Assembly: GCF_900107795.1 (NCBI RefSeq)
Contig: NZ_FNRL01000024.1
Span: 1-64,000 of the forward strand
DNA from: Chitinophaga terrae (ex Kim and Jung 2007)
GTDB taxonomy: Bacteria; Bacteroidota; Bacteroidia; Chitinophagales; Chitinophagaceae
Direction of reading: 5' to 3'
Length of the DNA: 64,000 nucleotides
This document shows, one piece after another, positions 17,496 to 26,641 of this stretch. The position numbers were made by a program, and so were the translations under genes. Positions within the stretch are counted from its first letter, which is position 1; every line of letters begins with the position of its first letter. The notes below the pieces were generated by a model. The model worked only from the letters and a program-made list of their open reading frames with translations, was not told the origin of the DNA and made no database searches.

Positions 17496-18833
17496 TTAAA
17501 CTTTGGGAGTCCAACCTTTTTCATATTCTCTTTGCCATAATTTCATGGCTTCCTTGTCGTGCAGGATATGCCCGTTGCTTGGATCAGTATGCAATACCCT
17601 TCCGGTACGTTGTGCAATGTTGCCCAGCAAACATAACAGGGTGCTGCGATAACCGATGTTGATCTCGGAGTTCAGGGTAGCGTTGCCGCGAATGCTTTCC
17701 AGGAAGTTATTGATGTGGATAGCATCATAGAACTCGCCCGCCGGGCTAACGGTGTTGGTTACACTCTGGTTAGGGTTAGCTGCCTGTTTTACGTCCTTTA
17801 TCACCTTACCCTTTTTGTCCACGATCTTATAAGCATCGCCGCCATTGTTGTACAGGGTGCCATTCTCTCCGAATATGGCAAATCCGCGACCACTGCCCTC
17901 AAGAGTATAAGGGCTGCAGCTGCGGCCTTCCCAGGCAACAGCTTTGCCGCCTTCGAACTCGAAGTTCAGCGTTTGGGTGTCGGGGGTTTCCCAATCATCT
18001 TTCGGGTAGGCATAACGTCCGCCTGCGGAAGTTACTTTGGTTGGGAACTCTACATCCAGGAACCAGCGGATGCAATCCAGTTCGTGCGTAGCATTGTTGC
18101 AGGTTTCAGAAGTGCCCCAGTTCCATCTCCAGTGCCAGTTGTAATGCACGATGTTGTCGAGATAGTCTTTACGCGGCGCGGGGCCCTGCCAGAGGTTCCA
18201 GTCGAGCGTTGCCGGCACCGGGATCTTTTTCCCGATCCCGATAGGTTGGCGGTCGTTTACATACCATCCGCGGCCATAGTAAACTTTGCCCAGCACTTTA
18301 TCTTCTTTCACTTCTTTCACCGCCTGTTGCAGGTTGGGCCAGGAACGGCGCTGGTTGCCCATCTGCACCATTTTATTATACTTTTTAGCTGCGGCTACCA
18401 GCCATTCGCCTTCCTGCGGATTATGCGCACAAGGTTTTTCGACATACACATGTTTGCCTGCCGCTGTGGCCATGATTGCAGCCGGTGCATGCCAATGGTC
18501 CGGCGCCGCTACCAGCAAAGCGTCGAAATCCTTTTGCTCCAGCAGTTTCCGGATATCTTTGATCACGGTAGGTTTACGGTCCTGCGCTTTGGCAACCGCT
18601 TTCAGGCCGTTGGCGATCGCGCCGTCTTCCACATCACAGATGTAGCCGATTTCAGCTCCCGGTAGTTTTGCCGCGCATTGGGCCAGCCAGTTGCCTCTTG
18701 AGTTCACGCCCATAACCCCCAGTACCAGTTTATTGCTGGGGGCATTTTTCCCGAAAACAGGAAAGTTAAGGAAGGTGATACCGGCGCCAATACCCGCCAT
18801 GGTCCCGGTTTTTATGAAATCTCTTCTTTTCAT
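17496..18833 (-). CDS. Gfo/Idh/MocA family oxidoreductase with Tat-type signal
   Basis: 445 aa. The N-terminus MKRRDFIKTGTMAGIGAGITF is a twin-arginine (Tat) signal, so the protein is probably exported folded with its NAD(P) cofactor. The Rossmann fold begins at LVLGVMGVNSRGNWLAQ. The family signature is the catalytic-lysine segment YVEKPCAHNPQEGEWL, followed by the C-terminal beta-sheet domain with HELDCIRWFLDVEFPTKV. Such enzymes oxidise or dehydrogenate sugars and inositols, including at C3. A LacI-type operator shared with the double-DUF1080 gene lies 40 nt upstream, supporting a joint role in 3-keto-glycoside metabolism (inference). Confidence 0.92.
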   Translation of the reverse strand: MKRRDFIKTGTMAGIGAGITFLNFPVFGKNAPSNKLVLGVMGVNSRGNWLAQCAAKLPGAEIGYICDVEDGAIANGLKAVAKAQDRKPTVIKDIRKLLEQKDFDALLVAAPDHWHAPAAIMATAAGKHVYVEKPCAHNPQEGEWLVAAAKKYNKMVQMGNQRRSWPNLQQAVKEVKEDKVLGKVYYGRGWYVNDRQPIGIGKKIPVPATLDWNLWQGPAPRKDYLDNIVHYNWHWRWNWGTSETCNNATHELDCIRWFLDVEFPTKVTSAGGRYAYPKDDWETPDTQTLNFEFEGGKAVAWEGRSCSPYTLEGSGRGFAIFGENGTLYNNGGDAYKIVDKKGKVIKDVKQAANPNQSVTNTVSPAGEFYDAIHINNFLESIRGNATLNSEINIGYRSTLLCLLGNIAQRTGRVLHTDPSNGHILHDKEAMKLWQREYEKGWTPKV

Positions 18834-18873
18834 AACGTAATAAGTTGTTAGTGCTTTTGGTTTGAAGTGGTAA

Positions 18874-18896
18874 TTTTAGCAATCGATTGCGTAAAA
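18874..18896 (-). promoter_or_regulatory. LacI-type operator upstream of the Gfo/Idh gene
   Basis: The core GCAATCGATTGC (18879-18890) is a perfect 12-bp palindrome. Read in the gene's direction it has TTTTAC on the left and TAAAA on the right. It matches the site at 12474-12496 at 21 of 23 positions and lies at nearly the same distance from its gene (40 versus 43 nt). Confidence 0.75.
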
Positions 18897-19063
18897 GTAT
18901 AAATTGCGGTTAAAGAAGCAAAGTTTTTGCCTGTAAAGAGGGAAAGTTTTTTTGAACCGGATAAACGAACAAACCACTTCATTTGAATCCCGGTACCAGG
19001 TTCATCGACAAATAATTTTACTATATTCGGTATCTATTCTATGCCTTACGAAAACTATAACTA

Positions 19064-22000
19064 TTGAAACAACAGCATATCTTGAATTTTTGGCGGGATG
19101 TTGAAGTATTCAACCTGCCCGATTTCAATAACGATTGTTCTTTGTTGACCGCCGCCTCTTTTCCATGGCAAACCAACAAGCCCCTCAAGAACCCCCGGGC
19201 CAATGTATGGCGCTATACATTACTTTTCGGCAGGATAGCAAAGAAAGACGTTATCGACACCATTGAAAGATTGCTGGATGTTGAAGACCCGCCAAGCGAT
19301 TGGGAAGAACCGGTAACCGGAGATACCTGTCTGTCCGCCATTATACTGGATCAGAACGGACAACCCAACAGCAAAAGCTATATTCCCGCTGCTTTTATAT
19401 TTGGCATAAACTGCCTGGAGTCGAATGTCTCCATATCTAAAGTACCCCAAAAGCTCGATGAGGCGCAATCTGACTTTGAATTGCGTTACAATATTCCCGC
19501 GGTTATCGATGAAGAATCAGAAAGAAAAGGACCACCGGTTATCCCGCAGTACCTGAAGGAGGAAATAAAATACCTGGAAAAAATAACAAAAGACTGGAAT
19601 AAGACGCCCATTGAAATTTATGTCGTCGCCAAAGAGGTGCCCAAAGACGCCGAACCTGATACCAGCTTTCTCAACAGTTTTTACCTGAATGACCTGAATA
19701 CACTCATCAACATTGACAGGAAACATTACGGTACAGCGCTGAACAGCTATCTAAGCTTAACTGTAGACCAGTTGCCGCGCGAAGATATGATAGCAGACAG
19801 AGTGCATTTGTGCAGAAGCATCGATCCGGCTCTGATGCCCATGGGAAGATGGCCTGCAAAAATTCAGCATGGCCTTTATACCGCCCAGGCAGGGGCTGTC
19901 AATACAACCCTTACAGACCTGAAAAACAGCGCTGGCATCAGGGGGATCAACGGCCCGCCCGGTACCGGTAAAACTACCTTGCTATTGGACATCATTGCTG
20001 AAGTGGTGGTTGCAAGGGCTCAAAAGCTAATGCAGATCAGCCCCGATAATCTGTTTGGCAGGTATACAAAAATTGAAAGGGAAGACAGTTTCAGCGGATA
20101 TTACGAAGTCATCTCCGACGCATTGGCTGACAGTGGTATTGTAGTGGCCAGCAACAATAACGCAGCAGTTGAAAACATCACCAAAGCATTGCCGTCAACC
20201 GATAAAATAGACGCCACAGAATTCAAAGACGCCAACTATTTTGCAGATTATGCACAACGGCTGATCGACGGCGAAAGCTGGGGCACTTTAAGCGCGCCTC
20301 TTGCCAATGCCCAGAACAGGGCCAATTTCAAATGGAAGTTCTGGCTGAGCGACGTAGAAAATGAGATGCCAGGGTTCCAGGACCTGCTTTGGTCGGTCTA
20401 TAAATCCCCGGACCATGATCAAACCTATATATACCAGCAAAAATTTGAAACCGTACGGGATGAACTGGAAGAGTTGATAAATGATTTCAATGCATTCAAA
20501 CAAACAGCCAGCTATTTTCATAACCAGTATCCTGTTTTCCAGCATAACAGGAAGTTGAAAAACGAATATGAGGATGAACTCCGCGTGCTCCAGGATAATG
20601 TCGTAAAGCTTTCCGGCGAAGAAAGCCGTTGCAATAGCCAATTGAAAGAAACAGATGAACTGATTCAGCTTACCAGGAAGCTGCTGGACCTTATAAAAGA
20701 ACAGAAACCCGCCTTCTTCTTTTTCCATAAGCTTTTAAATACCGGGCAATACAAGGGATGGCGAACCGGCTATGACCAGAATATGAGGGTGTTGCAGGAG
20801 CATATCAATAAAAAGATGATGCTAACCAAGCAGCTCAATTCCATTCGTTCTGAAGTTTCGGGCAATCAGACCAGGATATCCGGCCTGGAAAGCAAATTGA
20901 TAACGGTCTATAAAGCCATTGAACAATATCTTGAACTCAAAAAGGAATTGTCTGAAAACTACGGTATAAGTCACTCCAACATTGTTGATGAAGAGTTTTA
21001 TACGGCCCCTCTCGAAAACATCCAGCTTAGAACACCTTGTTCTTCCGAAACAATAAACAGGCTGCGAAGCAATATTTTCCTGAAAAGCCTGGAATTACAT
21101 CAGTATTACATACTGTCAAACGCCAAAAAAGTAAGAAATAACCTCAATCTCTTTTTCGAGATGACAGAAGGCCGGGCCAAAGTGGATCAGGCCATTGCGG
21201 AAACGTTATGGAGCACGTTATTTCTCTGCATACCGGTTATTTCCACGACCCTTGCGTCGGTTAGCCGGTTATTTGCCTCAATGCGGCAGGAAAGCATTGG
21301 ATGGTTGCTGCTGGACGAGGCCGGGCAGGCAACTCCTCAATCAGCAGCCGGCATAATCTGGCGATGCAAAAGATGCATCGTTGTTGGCGACCCGCTTCAA
21401 ATTGAGCCTGTAGTAACGATTCCCTCCGCACTGGTATACAAACTCCGGCAACAGGAAGGAGTAGAGCAGGTATGGTCGCCTTGCGGCAGCTCTGTTCAGA
21501 TACTGGCCGACAGGGTTTCCAAACAAGGCACCTACATGTTAACCGGTGATGCGGACCAAAAAATATGGACAGGTTTTCCGTTACGTACACACAGGCGCTG
21601 TGATAACCCGATGTTTGATATAGCTAACAGGATCGCCTATTCCGGGCAAATGGTTAAAGCAACGAAAGACAACCTGCAGGATGGTTATATTGGCAATTCC
21701 ACCTGGTTTCATATCGTTTCCAATGAGCCTCCAATTAACAAACATGTATTGACAGAGGAACTGGCGCTTTTGGATGAAAAGATCAATGCATTGCGGGCTA
21801 CGGGCTTTAATGGCGAAATTTTCGTAATCTCTCCTTTCAAATCAGTTGCTAATGTATGTGTATCGGAGTATCGGTATAAAAGCGGCATTTCCTGTGGCAC
21901 CATTCACCGGTTCCAGGGTAAGGAAGCAGATGTTGTATCCCTTGTTTTAGGCGGGAATCCCCATTCGCAGGGGGCAAGAAACTGGGTTGCACGCAACCCG

Positions 22001-22126
22001 AATATGCTTAATGTTGCGCTTACAAGAGCGAAAAAACGCTTTTATGTGATCGGGAACCGGAACCTGTGGGCTACATGCAGGTATTTTGATACAATGGCCG
22101 CAGGCCTGAAGGCAAATAATGCCTGA
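19064..22126 (+). CDS. UPF1-like superfamily 1 helicase with coiled-coil insertion
   Basis: 1020 aa. The start is a TTG at 19064: a stop codon lies two codons upstream, no ATG is available nearby, and the first residues (ILNFWRDVEVFNL) look like a conserved N-terminus for this helicase type. Helicase motifs: Walker A GPPGTGKTT (297-305), Ia VASNNNAAVENI (361-372), Walker B LLLDEAGQA (748-756), III GDPLQIEP (775-782), THRR (842-845), V GTIHRFQGKEADVV (945-958) and VI NVALTRAKKRFYVIGN (983-998). Between Ia and Walker B lies a charged, coiled-coil-rich insertion (about 450-690). Residues 1-260 match no domain I recognise. A near -7 element TATATTCG is at 19022-19029. No nuclease domain was seen. 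Role unknown; RNA/DNA remodelling or defence are possible. Confidence 0.88.
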   Translation: MKQQHILNFWRDVEVFNLPDFNNDCSLLTAASFPWQTNKPLKNPRANVWRYTLLFGRIAKKDVIDTIERLLDVEDPPSDWEEPVTGDTCLSAIILDQNGQPNSKSYIPAAFIFGINCLESNVSISKVPQKLDEAQSDFELRYNIPAVIDEESERKGPPVIPQYLKEEIKYLEKITKDWNKTPIEIYVVAKEVPKDAEPDTSFLNSFYLNDLNTLINIDRKHYGTALNSYLSLTVDQLPREDMIADRVHLCRSIDPALMPMGRWPAKIQHGLYTAQAGAVNTTLTDLKNSAGIRGINGPPGTGKTTLLLDIIAEVVVARAQKLMQISPDNLFGRYTKIEREDSFSGYYEVISDALADSGIVVASNNNAAVENITKALPSTDKIDATEFKDANYFADYAQRLIDGESWGTLSAPLANAQNRANFKWKFWLSDVENEMPGFQDLLWSVYKSPDHDQTYIYQQKFETVRDELEELINDFNAFKQTASYFHNQYPVFQHNRKLKNEYEDELRVLQDNVVKLSGEESRCNSQLKETDELIQLTRKLLDLIKEQKPAFFFFHKLLNTGQYKGWRTGYDQNMRVLQEHINKKMMLTKQLNSIRSEVSGNQTRISGLESKLITVYKAIEQYLELKKELSENYGISHSNIVDEEFYTAPLENIQLRTPCSSETINRLRSNIFLKSLELHQYYILSNAKKVRNNLNLFFEMTEGRAKVDQAIAETLWSTLFLCIPVISTTLASVSRLFASMRQESIGWLLLDEAGQATPQSAAGIIWRCKRCIVVGDPLQIEPVVTIPSALVYKLRQQEGVEQVWSPCGSSVQILADRVSKQGTYMLTGDADQKIWTGFPLRTHRRCDNPMFDIANRIAYSGQMVKATKDNLQDGYIGNSTWFHIVSNEPPINKHVLTEELALLDEKINALRATGFNGEIFVISPFKSVANVCVSEYRYKSGISCGTIHRFQGKEADVVSLVLGGNPHSQGARNWVARNPNMLNVALTRAKKRFYVIGNRNLWATCRYFDTMAAGLKANNA

Positions 22127-22160
22127 TCTGATTGCAAAACACGATAATCTTACTATCACA

Positions 22161-22221
22161 AAAAAGCATTTTAGTAAAACTGTTTGAGATGAGTACACGC
22201 AGTTTTACTAAAATGCTTTTT
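22161..22221. terminator. Bidirectional terminator between the helicase and eboF
   Basis: A perfect 22-bp inverted repeat (22161-22182 with 22200-22221) with a 17-nt loop begins with five A and ends with five T, so it can terminate both the helicase (stop at 22126) and eboF (stop at 22260). Confidence 0.9.
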
Positions 22222-22259
22222 CACTTATGCAGTCTGCAAAATCTATTTTCAGAATGGAC

Positions 22260-23627
22260 CTACTCGCCCGTCAGGTTATCCCAGATCACTGAATATACAT
22301 CCGTTGCCTGGATAGCCCCTGCAGTAACAGGACGCGGGCTCACGATCAGCGGATGGAAATCAGGGTTGGCCTCTAAACGGCCGTGCGACCCTTTGATCAG
22401 CGTAGCATCCAATGGAATCACGTTCATTGCATAACGGAAACCCAGTTTCTTTTTCACCAGCGCAAAACCAGCTTTCAGTTTTACAAATGGGTCGGCAGGG
22501 TTCAGGAACATTTCCACAGGGTCGTAACCCGGCTTCTTAAATATTTCCACTCCCCTTGCAAAATCCGGCGCTTTGGCGTCGTCCAGCCAATAGTAGTAGG
22601 TAAACCAGCTGTTGGCATCGGCAACGGCTACCAGTTCCCCGCTTCTGGGGTGATGGAGATTGTGCTGACGTTTTCCTTCCCTGTCCAGTACCAGCTCAAT
22701 ACCCGGCGTGTTTTCCAGCAAGGTACGCACCTGCTTATAGCAGGACGGATCATTAACGTAGATATGCGCCAACTGGTGATCGGATACCGCAAATGCCTTG
22801 GAGGCAGCTGCATCCAGCAATTCCAGGCCGTTTTCCACGCGCAGGGTAATCAATCCCGCTTCCCTTAATACGCGGTTTATATGGATCGGGTGATTCACGT
22901 TGGTAATACCATATTCCGACAAAACAATAGGATTAACCTGTTGCTCCTGGTAGTAGCCAACGAGGTATTTCATCAGGTCGTCGATCTCCTTCAGCTCTTT
23001 TGCATTCTTCACCGGGTCTTGTCCGAATTTTTGCAGGCAGTAATCCAGGTGCGGGAGGTATACAAAAGTGAGGGTCGGGTTATATAGCTTGTCTGTGATG
23101 ATAGTGGCTTCAGCGATCCAGCGGCTGGATTTGATGCTGGCAGTTGGCCCCCAGTAATTGAAAAGCGGGAATTTACCCAGTTTTTCTGTCAGGAGGTCGC
23201 GTAAGGAAGTGGGAGTAGTATAACAATCCGGCAGTTTACGGCCGTCGGCCAGGTAGTTAGGACGGGGAGTAAGGGAATAGTCCACATTTGCATACATGTT
23301 ATACCACCAACACATCTGGGAACAGGTAAAGGTAGGATCCAGCTTCCTGGCCTTGTCCCAGATCTTGGGAGCGTCTACCAGGCGGTTAGACTGTTTCCAG
23401 AACTTCACTTCTGCATCCGTTCTGTCGAACCACCCGTTGCCGACAATACCATGCTCGCTCGGCCATTGGCCGGTGAGATAAGTACTTTGTACTGCGGTGG
23501 TTACGGCAGGCAACATCGGGTTTACTGTAGCCAAATGCCATTTCTCCGTATACTCCTTGATAAAGGGCAGATGATCCAATAGTGATTTGGATAGCCCTAC
23601 TACGTCTATTACTACTGTTTTTCTCAT
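22260..23627 (-). CDS. eboF: EboF: alkaline phosphatase superfamily phosphodiesterase
   Basis: 455-aa type I nucleotide pyrophosphatase/phosphodiesterase-like protein, the last gene of the ebo cluster. It has the N-terminal metal Asp (VVIDVVGL), the nucleophile region PAVTTAVQSTYLTGQWPSEH with the candidate Thr, SEYGITNVNHPIHINRVL, SDHQLAHIYV and a C-terminal GSHGR metal-binding His. No signal peptide is visible. In known ebo clusters this protein is one of six that act together in handling and moving a precursor metabolite toward the periplasm. It follows eboE after 55 nt and ends at a strong bidirectional terminator. Confidence 0.87.
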   Translation of the reverse strand: MRKTVVIDVVGLSKSLLDHLPFIKEYTEKWHLATVNPMLPAVTTAVQSTYLTGQWPSEHGIVGNGWFDRTDAEVKFWKQSNRLVDAPKIWDKARKLDPTFTCSQMCWWYNMYANVDYSLTPRPNYLADGRKLPDCYTTPTSLRDLLTEKLGKFPLFNYWGPTASIKSSRWIAEATIITDKLYNPTLTFVYLPHLDYCLQKFGQDPVKNAKELKEIDDLMKYLVGYYQEQQVNPIVLSEYGITNVNHPIHINRVLREAGLITLRVENGLELLDAAASKAFAVSDHQLAHIYVNDPSCYKQVRTLLENTPGIELVLDREGKRQHNLHHPRSGELVAVADANSWFTYYYWLDDAKAPDFARGVEIFKKPGYDPVEMFLNPADPFVKLKAGFALVKKKLGFRYAMNVIPLDATLIKGSHGRLEANPDFHPLIVSPRPVTAGAIQATDVYSVIWDNLTGE

Positions 23628-23682
23628 AGATTCAAACGCCGAGCTAAAATTCCGGCTGGGAAACCAAAGTTAGCAAATTGGG

Positions 23683-24891
23683 CTATAGTTGACTCTTAAT
23701 CCAATTTAATTCTCTGGAAATTGAGCTGCCCATTTCCTGTTTGTAGGCAGGAGGCAAAACATCCCAGGTATAGGTTTCAACTTCCATATGTTGGGTAAAC
23801 GGCCGTTCTTTTTGCAATGCCAGCACCTGCCGGATATCTTCCTGGGTAGAATGCAGCACCCCGAAATCTTCCAGGAATACAGGAACATGGAAATGCGAGC
23901 GCCATTCGGTCACCGCCGGGTTGTCTGCATCTTCCAGCGCTTCCGGCAGATCAGGATAATGAATGAAGGTTCCGTCGTTTTTCCGGGCTATCACCTGGTG
24001 CAGGTAAACCGGCTCGTTAAACTTCCTGAAGGCATCTATCACTTCTTTCCTTCCGGCAGGTTGCGCAGGCAGGTTTGCCTTCAGCGCAGCGCTGATCTGG
24101 AGCTTTCCTATCCGAATGCCATGTTGCTCCATTCTCTCCAAAACATCTTTCGGCGATTCATATACCAGCGCATAATGGCAAACGTCGTAGCACAACTGTA
24201 TATGTTGCTTGATCAGCGAAGCGGCTTCCGTTTCAGAAACCTGGAATTTATCTGCAATAAAAGGTATGCCCAGCGGCAGCAGGGAATTAAAATACCAGTC
24301 CAGGAATTCATCAGTATTCTCCATCATGCCATCCGGTTCCGGTTCAATATCCAGGTGCATGATTGGGCCCCCGCTTTTATGGATGCGCACCAACTGTTCT
24401 ACCACCAGCAACATATTCAGGGTAGCGCTTTCAACGAACGCGTTGGTTTCTTCCGCGCAACGGTTGCACCAGAATTTATAGGAAAGCGGGTTGGTAGAGA
24501 TACTGCCTTCCATTCCTTCAGGCAGCAGCGCTGCCAGGATCCTGAACAGGCGAATGGTATAGGATACGCGATCGGCGCTGGTCCAATCGGGTGCATGAAC
24601 ATTTCCTTTTACAATCGTATCATGAAATCCACCATACGGGAAACCGTTCATGGTAAATACATAAGTATCTGTTTCTTTCAACCATTGTTTAAACGCGGTT
24701 AAATTCTCTTCCTTGCTTAATTCCAGGCTGGCGGCATTTGCCAACCTTAGTCCTATGCCGAAAGACTGATCCGGCGACACTTGCTGTTTAACAGCTGGAA
24801 TGTATTTCTTCAGTTGTTCAAAATGATCCCCCCATTTTTCACCGGGATGGATATTTGTACAATAAGAGAGTGATCCGACTGCTGTTTTCAT
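23683..24891 (-). CDS. eboE: EboE: metabolite traffic protein, TIM-barrel
   Basis: 402-aa xylose isomerase-like TIM-barrel protein. The N-terminus MKTAVGSLSYCTNIHPGEKW carries the SYCTNIHPGE hallmark of EboE. Other barrel segments are YVFTMNGFPYGGFHD, GGPIMHLDIEPEPDGMMENT and QHIQLCYDVCHYALVYE with likely metal ligands (Asp, Glu, His). The ATG directly follows the TAA of eboD with no spacer, so the two are translationally coupled. The reaction is not known; it is part of the ebo metabolite system. Confidence 0.92.
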   Translation of the reverse strand: MKTAVGSLSYCTNIHPGEKWGDHFEQLKKYIPAVKQQVSPDQSFGIGLRLANAASLELSKEENLTAFKQWLKETDTYVFTMNGFPYGGFHDTIVKGNVHAPDWTSADRVSYTIRLFRILAALLPEGMEGSISTNPLSYKFWCNRCAEETNAFVESATLNMLLVVEQLVRIHKSGGPIMHLDIEPEPDGMMENTDEFLDWYFNSLLPLGIPFIADKFQVSETEAASLIKQHIQLCYDVCHYALVYESPKDVLERMEQHGIRIGKLQISAALKANLPAQPAGRKEVIDAFRKFNEPVYLHQVIARKNDGTFIHYPDLPEALEDADNPAVTEWRSHFHVPVFLEDFGVLHSTQEDIRQVLALQKERPFTQHMEVETYTWDVLPPAYKQEMGSSISRELNWIKSQL

Positions 24892-26046
24892 TTATTGATT
24901 GTTTTTACAGATCTCAACTGCTTTATAAAGCAGGTCCAGATCCATGTGATGAACTTCTTCTCCTTTACCTATAGCACGAAGCAGGGAAATGGTTAGTTGT
25001 CCGCCGAGGTGTTCCCGGAACTCTTCCAGTCCTGCTACCACCGGCGACGGCACTCCGTTCTGCTTTTCCATCAGCGGATGCCATACCGGGAGCTTCATAT
25101 CTTTCAGCACTTTCAGCACCTTCAGCATATCGGGTTCCGGCAACCAGCCTAACAGGTACGAGTATACGGTGTCGGTTGCAATGCCAATCGCTACTGCTTC
25201 TCCATGGCGCAGAGAGAAATCGGTTAGTTGTTCTAACTTATGTGCGCTCCAGTGCCCGAAGTCCAGCGGGCGGGATGATCCGCTTTCAAAGGGATCTCCT
25301 GCTCCGCCGATATGTTGTATATGCAAGGCGGCGCAACGTATGATCTGTTCCTGCATCGCCTCCCTGTCGCCGGCTGTGATAGCGCTTGCGGTAGAAGCGA
25401 TCCAGTTGAAGAATTCAGCATCTTTGATCAGGGAAACTTTTACTGCTTCCGCCATTCCTGAACGCCAGTCGCGGTCGTCCAACGTGGTCAGGAAATGAGC
25501 GTCATTAAATACGGCTGCAGGAGGAGCAAAAGAACCGAGGAAGTTTTTCTTTCCTTTATAATTCACTCCATTTTTCACCCCTACACCTGAATCGTTTTGC
25601 GATAATACGGTGGTGGGTATCCTGATATGTTTCACGCCCCTGTGCGAAATTGCGGCAACAAAGCCAACAAGGTCGAGCAGCGATCCGCCGCCGACGCCTA
25701 TCACATAGGAATGCCTGTCGATCTTATACTTATCAATAGCATCTACCAGGCTGAAGAGCAAGGGAAGGTCATTTTTTACCTGTTCACCACCACTGATAGT
25801 GATGATTTCCGGCGCCAGCTGAAAGCCTTTTACCTGGCCCAGGTAAGTGCTGATCTTCTCAGAAAGGCCAGGATGGGCATTTGCGACACCTCCATCCAAC
25901 ACAACCAACAATTTTTTAGTATAGGCAACGGCAGCATTTGATTCTAAGAAGGAGGACAAACATTTATTGTCTAAATCAAATAAGTGGCTGCTAAAGAATA
26001 CGTTGTAAGAAAAGCTGACATCAAATTTTTGTTGTATATATTCCAT
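24892..26046 (-). CDS. eboD: EboD: 3-dehydroquinate synthase-like sugar phosphate cyclase
   Basis: 384-aa protein of the AroB/sugar phosphate cyclase superfamily. Key segments: LLVVLDGGVANAHPGL, YVIGVGGGSLLDLVGFVAA (NAD-binding), HIRIPTTVLSQNDSGVGVKN, WRSGMAEAVKVSLI and the metal-binding SRPLDFGHWSAHKLE and LRHGEAVAIGIATD. The substitutions and the ebo context argue for the specialised EboD rather than housekeeping AroB. It begins the eboDEF half of the split cluster, with 595 nt upstream to the divergent histidine kinase. A weak -7-like TACTTTTA lies in the upstream AT-rich stretch. Confidence 0.9.
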   Translation of the reverse strand: MEYIQQKFDVSFSYNVFFSSHLFDLDNKCLSSFLESNAAVAYTKKLLVVLDGGVANAHPGLSEKISTYLGQVKGFQLAPEIITISGGEQVKNDLPLLFSLVDAIDKYKIDRHSYVIGVGGGSLLDLVGFVAAISHRGVKHIRIPTTVLSQNDSGVGVKNGVNYKGKKNFLGSFAPPAAVFNDAHFLTTLDDRDWRSGMAEAVKVSLIKDAEFFNWIASTASAITAGDREAMQEQIIRCAALHIQHIGGAGDPFESGSSRPLDFGHWSAHKLEQLTDFSLRHGEAVAIGIATDTVYSYLLGWLPEPDMLKVLKVLKDMKLPVWHPLMEKQNGVPSPVVAGLEEFREHLGGQLTISLLRAIGKGEEVHHMDLDLLYKAVEICKNNQ

Positions 26047-26641
26047 GGCTTAAATTCCCCATCATCTACTTAAATAAACTATAGCCATTAAAAGTACATA
26101 TAAAAAATGTGATTTTTACTAAAGAATAAGGCTCCGGGATCGGAGCCTCATCTTTTGGGGTTAGCCTGTAGAATCATTTATCGGTTCACAAAGGAACTTA
26201 TTTCCTATGCCGCGGGCAACGGTAAAAACCAGTAATTTATAAATTGCGTAGTTCTACTGATATAAACCGTTTGTCTACAAACCCGCTTCTGTAGCGAATT
26301 ACAACCAGCGCCCCACCTCATTCCGTCGCCTGGCCTTTCCGCTCGTCACAGCGCCTATTGTGTATTAAAAGAGAAATATTGAACTTTACGCTACTGTAGA
26401 AATAAGAGGTTTTTTACAGCCTGAGAATTAACAATTGTTTGACTGGTCAATACACTTTTAAATGTAGCCGTTAACCCTGTAACATCGGTTGTTCATCGCA
26501 TCTTTTGTTGCATACAGTGTGCATATTTTGCCGAATGCGGCTGCATCGGACAGGAATTTCCTGCATCGGATTATCCATTGTGCGTGTACCTGATATAGCC
26601 TTTATTAACATCGCAACGAAAGTTGCACAAGTTTTACAGGA
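26047..26641. other. Divergent intergenic region between eboD and the histidine kinase
   Basis: 595 nt with no convincing ORF. It holds an 8-bp hairpin AGGCTCCG/CGGAGCCT with loop GGAT (26129-26148). On the minus strand it is followed by TTATTCTTT, like a weak terminator placed upstream of eboD. AT-rich DNA next to eboD (26050-26125) and next to the kinase (about 26360-26470) probably carries divergent promoters, but no exact TAnnTTTG was found. The GC-richer middle (about 26270-26340) shows nothing recognisable and could be a gene remnant. Confidence 0.5.

Noticed and set aside
17715-18665. 316-aa open frame on the plus strand
   Set aside because: It lies wholly inside the Gfo/Idh gene on the other strand and has no domain; a shadow frame. 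The same applies to 3454-4254, 23788-24702 and 35280-36275.
19064-22126. Defence island around the helicase
   Set aside because: No nuclease, methyltransferase, toxin or other defence-type gene is adjacent; the neighbours are sugar-metabolism and ebo genes.
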